From the NCBI GenBank assembly GCA_964034945.1, contig OZ035962.1:87708650-87772649 (forward strand): a stretch of 64,000 nt of DNA, written 5' to 3'. This document shows positions 11,540 through 24,100 of this stretch, piece by piece. The notes beneath the pieces are model-generated. The model saw nothing but the letters and a program-made list of their open reading frames with translations, made no database searches and was not told the DNA's origin. Position 1 is the first letter of the stretch; each line of letters begins with the position of its first letter. The stretch comes from Chrysopilus asiliformis (lineage: Eukaryota; Arthropoda; Insecta; Diptera; Rhagionidae). A program made the position numbers and the translations under genes.

Positions 11540-12366
11540 TTTGGTTTGCCATTTCGTCAAACGACCATCAAGCGCGTCGCACGTTCGGTGAATGGGCCCA
11601 AAACGAGATGGCCACCGATCCCGATCTTCACAAGAAAATTTTGTTCAGCTATGAAGCTCACTTTTGGTTGAATGGGTACGTCAATAAGTAAAATTGTCGC
11701 ATTTGGAGGGATGATAATCCACAAGCCATTCTTCAGACGCCGTTACATCCTCAAAAAGTCACTGTTTGGTGTGCTCTATGGGCAGAGGGAATCATTGGTC
11801 CATATTTCTTCAAAAATGAAGCCGGCCATAATGTTACAGTCAATGGGGAACGCTATAGAGCCATGATTAATGACTTTTTCGTGCCTGAATTGGAGGATGT
11901 TGATGTGGACGACCTTTGGTTCCAACAAGACGGCGCTACATGCCATACAGCCAACTAGACAATCAATTTATTGAAGGAAACTTTTGGTGAGCGCATTATC
12001 TCGCGTCGTGGGCCTGTGGCGTGGCCTCCAAGATCGTGCGATTCAACACCGCTGGACTATTTTTTGTGGGGTTATGTGAAGTCGCTTGTCTACGCAGATA
12101 AGCCCGAGACGATTGACGCCTTGGAAGAGAATATTCGGCGCGTTATTGCTGACATACGGCCCCAATTGCTGCAAAAAGTGGTCAAAAATTGGGCCTCTCG
12201 GCTGGAATTTATTCGAGCCAGCCGCGGTGGCCACTTGCCCGAAATCATTTTTAAAACATAATGGCAAACCCTTATCTTTATAATAAAGCTAAACTCTTGG
12301 CCATAACATTAAATTATATGCGTTTTATTTCTTCTTGAAAACCACACGTCTAAAAAAAACACCCTT
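11540..12366 (+). pseudogene. Tc1-like transposase, 3' two-thirds
   Basis: A single reading frame encodes the catalytic half of an IS630-Tc1-mariner transposase: ILFSYEAHFWLNGYV, VTVWCALWAEGIIGPYFF, LWFQQDGATCHTA, RSCDSTPLDYFLWGYVKSLV, and a C-terminus SRGGHLPEIIFKT. The first catalytic Asp (normally FSDEAHF in this group) is replaced by Tyr. Two in-frame stops are present, at 11689-11691 and 11956-11958. The N-terminal DNA-binding region is missing. The right end appears to be the complement of ggtgttttttttagacgtgt near 12345-12364; the left end was not found. Dead fragment. Confidence 0.82.
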
Positions 12367-12977
12367 TATGTAAATTTTTAAGTTAAATTTCAATATTAAA
12401 GAACTGTTACCGTAATTTTGTTTTGTGATACGTCACGCGGATTGGTGTAGACACCTCAATGTGGCCCTTTGTTGTAATTGAGTTTGACAGCTCTGTCCTG
12501 CACTTAGCAGATCTAGCTTTTACTCAACCCCCTTCCCCCCGTCCCCCGTATGAAAAATCCATAGCTACACCCCTGGCTATATGTATCATAGGTCCAAACA
12601 AGCACTCAACTGACGATATATGGAGAAGCGACCCCTATTCCCCCTCCTTCGGATCCCCTCGCCTGATAAGTTTTGCATTCTTATACTAATCGGGATTTGT
12701 ATTTCTCATTAAGGAATTTACCCCATTCTCTTCTTTTTGACCCCCTCTCCTGCTAAATCCCCAACGTTTGAAGTGATTTTGAATCAAAAACACATTTTAG
12801 CCCACATTTTCCCCAAAACAAATTTTTTTTAGTATTTTTTATAGGATTTTTCTAATTTTTTTTCAGAAAAAAAGTCCGGATTTGAAAGATGTTTCCAGCA
12901 CAACACCATGTCAAAATTTTAAGATTTTTATGTAGAAAATCTAGCGCATTTTGACTACCTTGCATTTTTTGCCAATG
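12367..12977. other. Intergenic DNA
   Basis: No gene recognised. T-rich tracts and pyrimidine-rich patches only. Confidence 0.35.
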
Positions 12978-13124
12978 ACCTTTGAAACCACAATTTGAAC
13001 AGTATTTCATTTTTTTTTATTGTTTCAAGCCTCTTTTAGAAATATTTTAATAATGGGACATTAAAATATTTCTAAAAGAGGCTTGAATCAATAAAAATAC
13101 TATTGAAATTGTGGTTTAAAAGGT
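12978..13124. repeat. Near-perfect inverted repeat (hairpin)
   Basis: The left arm (12978-13050) and right arm (13061-13124) are complementary. The innermost stretch of about 25 bp (caagcctcttttagaaatat...) is perfect; outer parts contain small mismatches and length differences in a T-run. The loop is about 10 nt. A transcript would fold into a long hairpin. It may be a foldback MITE. Confidence 0.8.
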
Positions 13125-14990
13125 TAAAAAAAGGAGAATAAATACCATTTTTTTTTATAATTACGAGTTAATTTTAATTAGAAAAGGACTAGAGAAGTTG
13201 GCAAAAATGAAAGAAATGCATTTAGATGTTGGCTAGACATTTTCTAGTTAACCTTTTATGTGTTTTTTTTCTTGCCATTATGCAGTTTTCTAGTCATTAT
13301 TGTTCAACACATTTCTAAGAAATCTACAATTTTTCCATTGTGTAAAAGAGTCCTTTGTTTCAAGGAAAATTTCTTCGAGAAAAATCGAGGCACATTTCTT
13401 AAAGCATCTTCAACTCAGAGCAGAAACAAAAAACACTTTCTTATCCTTTTGTTTACCTTTGAGATAAAAAAAATAGCTGAATCCTGTCCAAATCTTGAGG
13501 AATTATTCTTAGACGAGGAGAGAATATCCCGTCTGGCTGTTGGCCTTTAAGTGGATGTCGAACTGCAAATTTCTATTCAAAACAACATAAAATCTTTCCC
13601 CGTTCTATGTTTTAGACAAAAATCAATTCTCATACAATCCTAATTTGTTGCCCCTATCGTTTTGAAAAGGGAATCTGTGGGAATAGAAAGTGAAATAGTC
13701 TGGAATTTCGCATCAACTGCAAACACCCTAAAAGTACGAGTTTTTCGTCTGGTCTCCAAGGTTCCCATTCACTGCCAAAAGGCACAAAAAGTAAGAACTT
13801 TGTTCAGAGTTTTGTTAATCGGGATAGCGGGGGGTGTGCGGTCACGTGGGGAGTCCCTTTTTGATAATCTTAAATGACTTGTGTAATGCTTCGAGACAGG
13901 ATTTCGTCTAAAAAAGAGGGGAGAGACGGCATCCCCATCAGCTTCATTCACAAACAGACATAAAAATTATCCAGCAAAATGGCTTATCGTACAGTTAAGG
14001 GAGTGTTTAAGGATAATAGGGGGTGAGATGGAATCAAATGGGATAAGAGTGGATTTTTTTTTGTTTTCTTGATGCCGTAGACGACAGGTAGATGAATGTT
14101 TCGCAGTCCCCTGTCAAGGAGAACGGCAGGAGGCCGGCCTGATCTTCATAAATAAATTCATCTCTTATCATTTTTCTTTTTCTTATGATTTTTTCTGATT
14201 TTTGTTGATAAGACTCTGGATAGGAACGTCAAAGGATGGCCCAAAAGGGACTTCGATCCGATAACCCACAATCACGCACACACACACACGCGTACAAACA
14301 CAGCTATCTAAAATCAATACGATTAAATAAATGCATATTGAGAGCTGGGTGGGGTTCAGGTCCGACCGAATGGGTATCCAGAGTTGGGGGGGTGGCCCTG
14401 GCTGTGTATACAAAATATCTGAAATTTCATAAAGTTTGCCGATTTAAGGACGACGTGATTTATTGATGAAAAGCTTTCGATTGGGGAAAGCAATTTTCAG
14501 AAGCCAAAATACACGTACAGGTATTTCGGGGTTTTTTTTCTCCCCTTCTTTTATTTCTTTGCCCTGATTTTCAACAAGGCCGAAAAGGTCGCTGGGATCA
14601 ATGGGAATTAAAGTGAGAGAGAATTTTGTTTATTTTTTATTGAATAGTTAAAGTTATTCAACCTGAATATTTTATTGATATTTGAACGTTATTTTCCAAA
14701 TAATTACATTTTAAATGGATGTAAATAATTTTTTTTTTCGTCTTAAAGACATCAAAGTTTCGTCAAAAATTTATAAAGTTGCAGTCGATTATCGGAGAAA
14801 TTATTTTTTAAATAAAATTGATAATTTGTTATAATGAATTTTTATTTTACAAAATCTGAAATATTGCGATAGGGGCAAAAGTTATCAATTTACGGTAAAA
14901 GGCTAAAATGTAGAGAATTTAATCCTTCCACTTTTTTTTCGAAAAACTGTTAGTTTGCAAACAGTCTAAAATTATTGTTTAATGAAAATA
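13125..14990. other. Intergenic DNA
   Basis: No gene supported. A short (CA)n tract lies near 14276-14290. The open frames at 13260-13550 and 14236-14466 have no recognisable domain. Confidence 0.35.
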
Positions 14991-15465
14991 TATCAATAAC
15001 GGTAAAATATAACGGTATAAAACAAAACTGTGGAGAATGCCACCTTCATTAATTCATCCTATACAAAATACCGTGTTTTTTTCGAGATAATCGCTAAAAA
15101 CTGATTTTTTTTAATAAAGGTAGGTATATCTCGATACCGGTTTGAGATATCGAATTTTAATTAAAGGCAAAAGTGTGGGGAATTTTATTTACTCCAGATT
15201 TTTTCATTCATAAGACTACTTAAAAACGTGTAGTTTCGGAGTTAATCACGAAAAACGAAATTGCGATTTTTAAAAAGCCGCCATTTTGGTTACTTTCGGT
15301 TAATGGACTTCCACCAAAGGTTGATAGGATTGTCCCTTTCCAGGACCAAACGTTACTGTAAAATTTCATGAATTTTAATTATAAAATTTTAAAATTTGTA
15401 AATTTTCCAGTAGTTTTTAAGAAACATTGTGCACAGGCTGACAGACAGACTGACGGACTGACAGG
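14990..15465 (-). repeat. Dispersed repeat body, minus copy
   Basis: On the minus strand this carries the same ordered blocks as 9120-9490: a GTC-repeat remnant, 'gtttggtcctggaaagggac', 'aaaatggcggctttttaaaaatcg', and 'tctcgataccgg'. It is a diverged inverted copy of the same element. Confidence 0.6.
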
Positions 15466-15526
15466 CAGAATTTGGACAAAATTAAGAGATCTAAACTTTT
15501 CATGAATACAATGCTTTACTTTAGAG

Positions 15527-15743
15527 CAGCGTTTTCCAAACTTTATTTTACCACGGCTCCCTTAAAAATATTTGAACCGTTATGTTTGCTACGGGGTAAG
15601 GGTAGCATCAGCAGCATAGTAGTTAATATGTACCTATATGTTACGTATTGTATTAGCTGCACGTGCACTTTTTTTTGTCAATACTGGCTATTATTCGTGC
15701 CTCCCCTTAGACTAGTCCACGCCTCCCAGTTTGGAAGACGCTG
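15527..15743. mobile_element. hAT MITE with perfect 8-bp duplication
   Basis: Ends CAGCGTTTTCCAAACTT and (complement) CAGCGTCTTCCAAACTG form inverted repeats. The 217-bp element is flanked by perfect CTTTAGAG at 15519-15526 and 15744-15751. CAG-starting ends and 8-bp duplications are typical of hAT elements. No coding capacity. Confidence 0.88.
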
Positions 15744-15784
15744 CTTTAGAGTGTGGGTAAATATTTAAAAACCTTTTTTTTAAT

Positions 15785-16420
15785 CTATATGATATATAGA
15801 AGTATATTGGATTTAGTATACCGTTTGTAACGCATCGAACCAATCATAGAACACAAAAATAAATCACACCAAGGTGTCTGATATGACAAAAGATTTTGAT
15901 TTCCGCATATCCGTCCGTCTGTCTGTACAGACAAACGTTCGTCCGTGAACAACAAAACTTTCGAAAGGATTGAGCTATAGACTTGAAATTTTTTACAGTT
16001 GGGTTTCTCGTAAATGGCTAGGCTAAGTTCTTGAACGGGGAAAATTGGAGCATTCCTCCCCCTCCCTCATTCAAACGATAAAGTTTTTTGCAATTTTCTC
16101 GAAAACGGTGAGTCATATTGAAAAATCTATTAAGGTAAAATGTGGTTAGAATAACATTTTACATAACTTGTCCATACATCAAAATCCAATCGGACCACTG
16201 CTTGCTCCCTCTTTGTATGGACAAATGGATAACTTTTTGCTGTTTACTCGAAAACTGTGCATCGTATCGAAAAATTTATAAAGAGAAAACGTGTTTAGAA
16301 TATGATTTTACATAACCGTGCCATACATCGAAATCCAATCGGACCACTTCTTTCCCTCTCTCCTATACAAATGGATTTTTTTAAATTAGCATTTTGTCTG
16401 CCATCAGATAGAGTATTTTT
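15785..16420 (+). repeat. Dispersed (GTCY) repeat, second subfamily
   Basis: Starts with 'atattggatttagtataccg', then 'tttgtaacgcatcgaaccaatca', a short tccgtccgtctgtctg tract, 'aggattgagctatagacttg', and two serial copies of a block containing 'catacatcraaatccaatcgg'. A related but diverged copy is at about 46061-46300, and this element resembles the ACCCGTATGGTGA elements in layout. Confidence 0.6.
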
Positions 16421-17596
16421 TCAAATAATTTTAAACCAAATCAGTATTTTTTAATGTTCGAAAACAAATTATTTCCTTTTTGACCCAGAAAAATTTGTAT
16501 TTACTACTTTGAAAAACTACAATCTAAGTTCTAGAATCTTGTTAAACAAAATGAACGCCCTTAGAATGTCATCAAATTCTAGAATGTAAAAAATCCAACA
16601 TAAAACCCTGCAAAATGTTATTCAAAATGCATCACTTTTTTTGCTATTAATAAAACTGATAAAAACTTATATAATGTGATATCCTGCGGAAGTATTGTTT
16701 TATGCACATATGATTATCCCATCGTAATATAGTTAACAAAATCAGGACATCCTTAATCATATTCAATGGCTCCATAAAGTTATGCACAATTTTATAAAAT
16801 AATATTCGCGTGTATCTGAAATGATAGCACAACGGTTGCAGGCAGGTGAATATCGTAAATATATATGAGGAATAAACTATCAGAATGACGTTAAAATATA
16901 TTACAAAAACTACTAGGAAAAACAATAAATAACAACAACAAGAAACAGTGAAGAGGAAGCATATAGAAACCCACGGCAACAATATCAAAATCCCGGATCT
17001 TTGTCATTATTTGAAATTTGAACATAGGAATTTCTATGAGTGCAGCTAAAAGTATTCCTTTGTTATCATAATGCATACCTCACGTTATACCTGGTGCAAA
17101 CTACTCGAAAAATATGCACTTTTAGAAGCATTTCGCTGACATGTGCTGGGCTATCATGAGGCAACAGCGTTTTCTTATATTCGACTATACCTTGAAGTAT
17201 CCTAGAAATTCCTTTTCGCGAGCGACGGGATGTTTTTTTTTAACTCCTTGTATGATCCCCAGGGAATAATGAAACATTGTACAGAATTTACTATGTTGGC
17301 AAAGTGTTTCTTCTTCTTTTTTTTGTTTTCAAAAGATTGGCAACAAAAACAAGTCACCAGATTTCACCCATCACAACATCGAAGGAGTTGCATCGAAGCG
17401 GAAAACAACGTAAGCTATATAAGAGATCGAAACAAGTTTCTGCGGCACTAATTCCAAGCTCTAACCGGAATGTTGAAATAAAACATTGTTTATACGGTAC
17501 GGGGGTGTCAGAGTTTCCCCGAGCAGGAGCGGGAAATGAAAAAGAAAACGAAGACATAAATCCTTTAAAGAAATACATCAATGGGTACAGAAAATA
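16421..17596. other. Intergenic DNA
   Basis: No gene recognised. Open frames at 16647-17076 (minus) and 17230-17597 (plus) are hydrophobic or low-complexity and have no motif. Confidence 0.35.
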
Positions 17597-17609
17597 GTGT
17601 GCACAGTGT

Positions 17610-17674
17610 TAGAAAATTTGTGGTGGAATTTTAAGTTTTTAAAAATTTGTGGTGGAATTTTAAGTTTTTAAAAA
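17610..17674 (+). repeat. Tandem duplication of about 31 bp
   Basis: The unit aaaatttgtggtggaatttt aagttttta occurs twice in immediate succession, and a third copy begins and then diverges after aaaatttg. It is a small local duplication with no evident role. Confidence 0.75.
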
Positions 17675-17679
17675 TTTGG

Positions 17680-18261
17680 GGGATTGAACTTCATTTCCTT
17701 CATTTGCAACTGCGTAACAAATTTTCTTCTCCGGGTCTTTTGCTCCTGAAATTGCGGCTTCGTAACCAATTGTCTTCTCCGCCACTGCACCTTTAATTTT
17801 ACACGGACTGCAATTCATGTAGATGGGATTGAAACATTTGTGAGATTTGCAACTCATCGACCGCAAAAACTGTGATAAGATTTTACAATCTTTTTGGCAA
17901 CATTTATAAGGTTTTGTACTTCTCAAATATTAGTTCGAATACTGTTCAGTCCTTTATTCCGCAAAACCGGTACTGTTGAGTCACATTCGCCCAGTTCTTA
18001 GAATCTTGAGAAAAACTTTCTCCGAATTTTGAGAAAACGTTTACGTCTATTTCACACACAGGGCAGTTTTGTACAACAGGCACATAAAAGATTTATCAAA
18101 ATCTGAAGCGGACTTTTAATGAAGAGCTTTTTTTAAAAAAGTGAAATCTCAGTTCAAAGATAACTAGCCTAACTATAAAGATACCTAGGGAGATCTCAGT
18201 TGAAAGATAACTAACTAAAATTTGGTCTCATTTCTAGCTAGGCTACGACTTTTCTTTTGGA
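17680..18261. other. Intergenic DNA
   Basis: An open frame on the minus strand (17660-17926) is rich in Cys and Lys but has no repeated Cys spacing of a known domain and no splice or start context that supports it. Otherwise nothing was seen. Confidence 0.3.
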
Positions 18262-18490
18262 CCTATTAGTAGAAGCACGTGGTCTTTGCTGGTCATTAAT
18301 TTTTCAACTGGAATGTTCCTTTTAATAAGTTAGGCTCGTTATAGTTTTACGATAATTCAAAAACTATTGATTTTTGCAAGAGCATGGCAACGAATTTCTT
18401 ATTTTTCCATCAAAACCTACTGCTTTTATTGACCTGCAAGCAGCAAGGCAAAACTTGCCCTGCGTATGAAATAGACGCAAAAATTATTAG
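18262..18490 (+). repeat. Dispersed repeat, copy a
   Basis: Shares ordered blocks with 22459-22652: 'agcacgtggtctttgctggt', 'taatttttcaactgg', 'atagttttacgataattcaa', then 'ggcaaaacttg' and 'atgaaatagacgc'. It is a diverged repeat of unknown class with no coding capacity. Confidence 0.6.
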
Positions 18491-18748
18491 GGTTTCGACA
18501 GAAACTTTCACTCAACTGTTGGGATTTACAATAACAAAAAGATTTTACTCATTATGGGCTGTTTGGATCTGTCTCCTCCCACTTTTGCAACACCATTTCG
18601 CGCTTTTTTGTATGAAATTTAGTACCGGCATCGTCACACTTTCGCAGAACCCCGCCTTTTCCGATCCTGCTCCAAAAGTGTGACGTATAAAATAGATTCT
18701 ACAATCTGTTTGGCAACATTTATAAGGGTTTGTAACTCATCAAGTAAA

Positions 18749-18977
18749 CCAGGGCACCAATCATGTATTCCGACGCGTCTCTTCGACGCAGCTTTTAACT
18801 CTTGACTTCGCCACATCTGCAGCTTGAAATTTCGCGGAATCGTCACTATGAATCGAAACGTGATTCTGACTGTCACTCCAGGAAATTTGAAGCTGCTGAT
18901 ATGGCGAAGTCAAGAGTTAAAAGCTGCGTCAAAGTCGAAAGACAGAGACGCGTCGGAATACATGATTGGTGCCCTGG
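18749..18977 (+). mobile_element. Foldback MITE, copy 1
   Basis: The left end ccagggcaccaatcatgtat and the right end are exact complements, and the arms (with cttgacttcgcca-type internal matches) extend about 95 bp. A related copy at 54583-54823 has the same arms but its central segment inverted relative to this one. Such MITEs move by a transposase supplied in trans (established); the superfamily is not identified. Confidence 0.82.
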
Positions 18978-19039
18978 AGATACTCCTTTTTAGGTTTTTT
19001 TTGGCAAAAACTATTCGTTTTTTTCAAGATTTTTAAAAA

Positions 19040-19590
19040 AGTCGTAACGTATTCTTTTTGAGTGAGAAAAAAACTAAAATTTTGAGAAAATAAACCTTTT
19101 ATTTCATAAAATTCTTTCGGAAACCTTCCATAACAGCATAGGAAGTCACTGCTACATGGCCGCGACACAAATGGCGAAGAAAGATGTCAATCACCAATGA
19201 CACGGTCGTTTGTTCATTACTTTGGATGCCGAGAGGCATTTATCAGATTTTTTTGAGCAAAAACTTCACTCACGTTTAAGAGTTATTAGAGGAACTCACT
19301 CAACTTATAAGATTTTGAGAGAAATTTTCATAGAACTTTTGAAGAAAGTTTTACTCACTTTTAGGGTTTTTAGCGAAAAATATTTATTTCTTTTTGATAA
19401 TCTTCACTTCTTTTTGAGGATCTTCACTTCTGGTACTTTGAGAAAACTTTCACTCATTTTTTTTATAATTCTGAGAGGAATTTTCACTCATTTGTTTGTT
19501 TGTGATTTTGAGAGCAGCTTTTATTAATTTTTTAGAGTTTTGAGAGCATTTTTTTAACCTTAGGAAAACTTTCACTCACGATTCGAAGGA
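19040..19590 (+). repeat. Degenerate tandem repeat, 'tttgagagaaattttcactca' type
   Basis: Motifs of the type 'ttttgagag', 'aactttcactca' and 'ttcactc' recur irregularly about every 25-60 bp. This looks like a decayed minisatellite. No protein frame is maintained across it. Confidence 0.5.
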
Positions 19591-21165
19591 TAACGCCGAG
19601 TATTTTTTTTTAAAGTGTGCTCGAGTAAGCAACCTCGAGTATCTTCCGCATGATGGGACTTTTAAAATCCCGTTTTCTACTGGAGTAGTTCAAGTTTAGC
19701 TTGCCTCAGCGAACAATCCCCATGGCCTTTCAGACGACTTCACTCTTCGTTGCGGGCTAAAAAAATAAATAAATTGAATGCATGAGTTAAAGGGAAAACC
19801 GACTTCAGAACAGAACTCTCCACAAAGAACTACAGCGGAGACAGAAGAGTTCTGGGGGAGGAAAGGACTGCTCCAGTTAATACAATCATAAAACTTATGC
19901 CAGGTTTAACTCATTCCCTTGTGACATTATCTAACTTTAAACTTCCATCAGTCCTACAGAGCGCTGGGAACCCTTTCACCTACCCTTCTTACATAAACTC
20001 CTAGTGCATCCTTCAGCATATCCCTGGAAACGACGCCAGCCAGGGATCTGGGGTGCATTTTTACGCTTGGAAGAGCTTACTTTGTGGGTTAATCTCGAAT
20101 GGGTGGCACAATGACACTCGACTGGGGTTTACTAAAACTCGACTGGAACTCCCAACCTGCCAGTAGTAGTTCTACATTGGATGGAGGAGTTTTACCTGTG
20201 GGATTGAGTTATTTGACTGACGATACTGTAAAGTTCTGACAACGTTGCTAACGAGAATGGACTATGCTTGGAATCCTGTGCCGTGAACTCCATTCCCGCT
20301 TTTGTAAACTCTGGGCCGTTTGGGTTGAACCCGGGAGTTTTTGTCTCGAAAGTGGCGCAGGTGAACCACATTAAGTAGAGGTGGTGTTTGTATATAGAAA
20401 ATTGCATCGTTTCTACTTTAATGTCCACAATAAATGATGAATATTTCCTGCAAACTTGATTTTTTTACAGAATAATGTCGTGTTTGTTCTTTAATGTATA
20501 AAATAAAATTATTACGCTGTCATTTAATAACAAAACGATTCTTTTATGTTTCAATTGTGTTTAACAAGAATATATTTTAAATATTTTCCAAAAAAAATAC
20601 GAGTATTGATATTTGAATGTCTAGTATCGGCAATGATATTGACAAAATTTGTGACCTGATTTCGTTTCTTATTTAAGGTAAACTACGAAGGTAGAGTAAG
20701 CATTTCTGGACCTAACAAGAAAACCACCATGATTTTGTGACCATTTTTCACTATTTTGGCTTGACTATTCTTTCTGCAATGAATTGCAGCAAACATGACT
20801 CAAAACTTCCACTCAATCGATTGAGTGATTTTCAAGCAAGAGCTTTTGAAACAAACAAAAAATTATGACAGCTTATCCTGCTACTATTTTTGAAGATCAG
20901 GAACCGTTTTTGAAAAAACAGTGGCTATTTTTAACTTCTTCGACTCCAGAGTAGAGCATTCTCTAAATTTGTGATTCTAATTCGCCAAAAAATTAATAGA
21001 ATTTGATCCCCTTTGAAAAAACTCTTCCACAAAAACCACTCAATTGATTGAGCAGAAATTTTCACTCATATTTTCTATCAAAAGGAAAAAAAAAATTTAA
21101 ATTTTGTCTCAAAATCAGGCGCTTTTCTTGTCAAACCGAAACTTATCACATAGGCTAAAATAATA
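19591..21165. other. Intergenic DNA downstream of the transporter gene
   Basis: No gene found. The short-spaced phrase 'actcaatcgattgagtgatt' near 20812 and 'actcaattgattgagcagaa' near 21039 are small palindromes. The 3' UTR of the transporter gene probably occupies the right end of this interval. Confidence 0.35.
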
Positions 21166-24100
21166 TCACACTAAGTCCTTTTCCGTAATCTCCTTTGCTT
21201 CTGAAACATCTTCAGGAATGATACCATTTTCTTCCATTTCTTCGTCCACATCGTCTTCAAGAAACTCCTCCAGAAGCTGCTGAGTTGTGTCTGAAGTACT
21301 GTATTTCGCCTCATATTCCTGTCTATCGGTGGCCTCTGCCGGGTACCAATCATTAGGTCGGGTACAATTTTTAAATCGTTCCAGTATTGTTCCGGTGCAG
21401 GTGTACATCTTGTGACACATGTAGGCCGGGACAAAAATCCATGGCAAAAATTTTATTATCATCGTAAATATTGTAATCCATGGTGAAACTCTTCCTCCAT
21501 AGGAGAAGACTGCAATCATTCCGAATACAACCTGTAAAAATTGCATTACGAGTGAAATTGTTGTTTTTAATAGCGCGGAAACCCCAACTGCCTTGTAAGA
21601 TTGCAAACATCTCTGGTGGCGGAAGGGGATTGATTTTGTGGCTCGAAGCATTTAAATAAAATAAAAAAAACTTTTCTCATACCACGGAAAAACCTGCATA
21701 CAGCGGGGAAATAAACCGAATAATGTAGAAAAGCCATTTTGAAAAATCCTTCCCGAGTATAAAAGAAATATCCCTTTGAAATCTCTCACGGCCATAAATC
21801 CAGACGATGATCAACAGCTCTAAAAGACACACCAACATCTGACATAATGCTGCATAATCGGAAATTACAATAAAAATCTTGTAACCTTCCTGAAATTAAA
21901 GTTTTTATTGGTCTAAAAAGTTATTTTTTTTCAAGTTTTTCACCTTTGATGCATATAACATTGATAGGAGAAACATTGATCCACACAATCCCAATGAAAA
22001 ATATTTTTTATACTCTCTTAACACGACATATTCATCGAAAAGAGCCGTGCAAATGCCAAAAACTTGAATTATCTGGAAAGAAAAAAACATATGAGATTGC
22101 TTATGATTAAAATTTTAAGCAAATGTAAGGTAATTCAAATAGATTTTCCACATCGCAAGCTAAAGTACCCAAGTAACCAAAAATGGTTACATACCGGTTA
22201 CGCGACGGTCGCATAACATGGGTGGGGTCACAAAAGGGTTGCTGCAACGTTTATGCAACTGTTTTTGTGGGTAATTGTTGAAAAAATGTGCCGCAGGTGA
22301 AAAAAATGTACCTTGGAGCAATCTACGGCCGAAATATAGTACATTTTTCATATTTAGTGATCGTTTTTTCTAGTGTGTGAAGAATTATTACACTAATTTA
22401 ATAAGTCTAGAACAAACAATTATTTCCGCGCAGGGCAGTTTCATATGCAGGACAATTTGACAGTCTATTAGCAGAGGCGCGTGGTTTTTGTTGGTAATTA
22501 ATTTTTCAACTGGGATGTTTCTTTAAAAAACTAGGTTCATTATAGTTTTACGATAATTCAAAAATTATTAATTTTAGAAATAGTACGGGTTTCTTATTGT
22601 GCAAACAGCATGGCAAAACTTGGCCTGCATATGAAATAGACGCCAAAAATTATCTTTTATTTTTTTTATCTTCGAGTTGGAACCGGTTCTCAAATGGCCT
22701 GGACTCGGAACCCGGTTCTTAGTTCTTGAACTCGGAACTGGGTATCCGGATCCGATTATCGGTTCTTGAACTCATTTAATGACGAGTACCCGTTTCACGA
22801 TACGGCGCATCCGTTTTTCCCAAAACCGGTTTCTGAAAATATTCGGAACCGGGTACCCGGCTCTTTTCAACAGCCCTAGTGGAAACCCTCAATACTTGAC
22901 TTTTTAACATTCTTACCATTGCATTAACTTCGAATAAAGCAAGCATACTGAAAAATATTACGGACCAAAACTGAGATGCTTCCAATGAGCCAACAACATA
23001 TGCCATAACCAGAAATGGGACTTCAAGAGTATGATCTCTCCAATAAGAGAAATACAATTCGAGATTTTCTGCAATAAAACATAAAAAGTTATATTAAATA
23101 TTGAATTTTTACAATTTCTTATATTATTTAGTAAAATGAAAAGTTCCGGTTCTGGCAAGCTAAAACACGACTTTTAAATTTGAATCTTTCTCTGTGTTTT
23201 TGGATCCTCTTCTTTGAAAACATTTCAACTCAATCGGCCAAACGGTTTACAAGTTGGACACTGCTTTAAGATCGAAAATCATTTGACCACTTGACCTAAA
23301 ATTTTGGCTGATGTCTTCTATGAGTAGAATAGAAGCCCAACATTAAGTGGAGAACTTTGTTACCAAATATGTATTTTGCTTGGTAGACCCGAAACTTTTC
23401 ATTCTAAAATCCTTAATCTGTGTAAAAAAAATGAGAATACAGTCGAACCCTGATAAGTGGGATCTCACGGGACCGTCTCACGAATCCCAATTATGGAGGT
23501 TTCCCACTCATCCGATTCGACTGCAATCCCAACTCTCATACTTTTTTTTCCTACCTTCTACATGACCCATTACGAAACCCATAAATATCGTCGACATGAT
23601 TGTCAATCCCAATTGAATCCCTGGCAAAATAATCGAATAGTGAGCCACATTGGTTTTCAAATTATTGTAACTCGCCAGGGTCATAACATTTCCCCAGCCA
23701 ATTCCAGACAACATCACAGTAATAAATGGCGATGCTATCCAGACGTAAATATCCCGCAAATCCATATACTCCGAAATGAACATCTCCTTTACCGCTTTCC
23801 CAGTATTTGGCAGGCAAGCGAATCTCAGAAAAATCAGCGCATATAAACCGAAGGCGGCAATTGTGAAATTTCGCATTTTATTTCCGACCTGAAAATGTTC
23901 CCTGTTTTAAAATTACTAACTCTAACACCGTGTCTTCACTTGGGATTTTTCATCGCAGAGATTTTATGATTGACCAATCAGAGCCCGAGTTGACGGCGAT
24001 ATCGTCATCAACTCGAGCTCTGATTGGTCAATCAAAAATCTCTGCGATGAAAAATCACAAGTGAAGACACGGTGTTAGAAATTTAAATTGAATACAGTGA

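Noticed and set aside
17660..17926. 88-aa Cys/Lys-rich minus-strand frame
   Set aside because: Cys spacing fits no zinc-binding or secreted-peptide pattern I recognise and no signal peptide is present.
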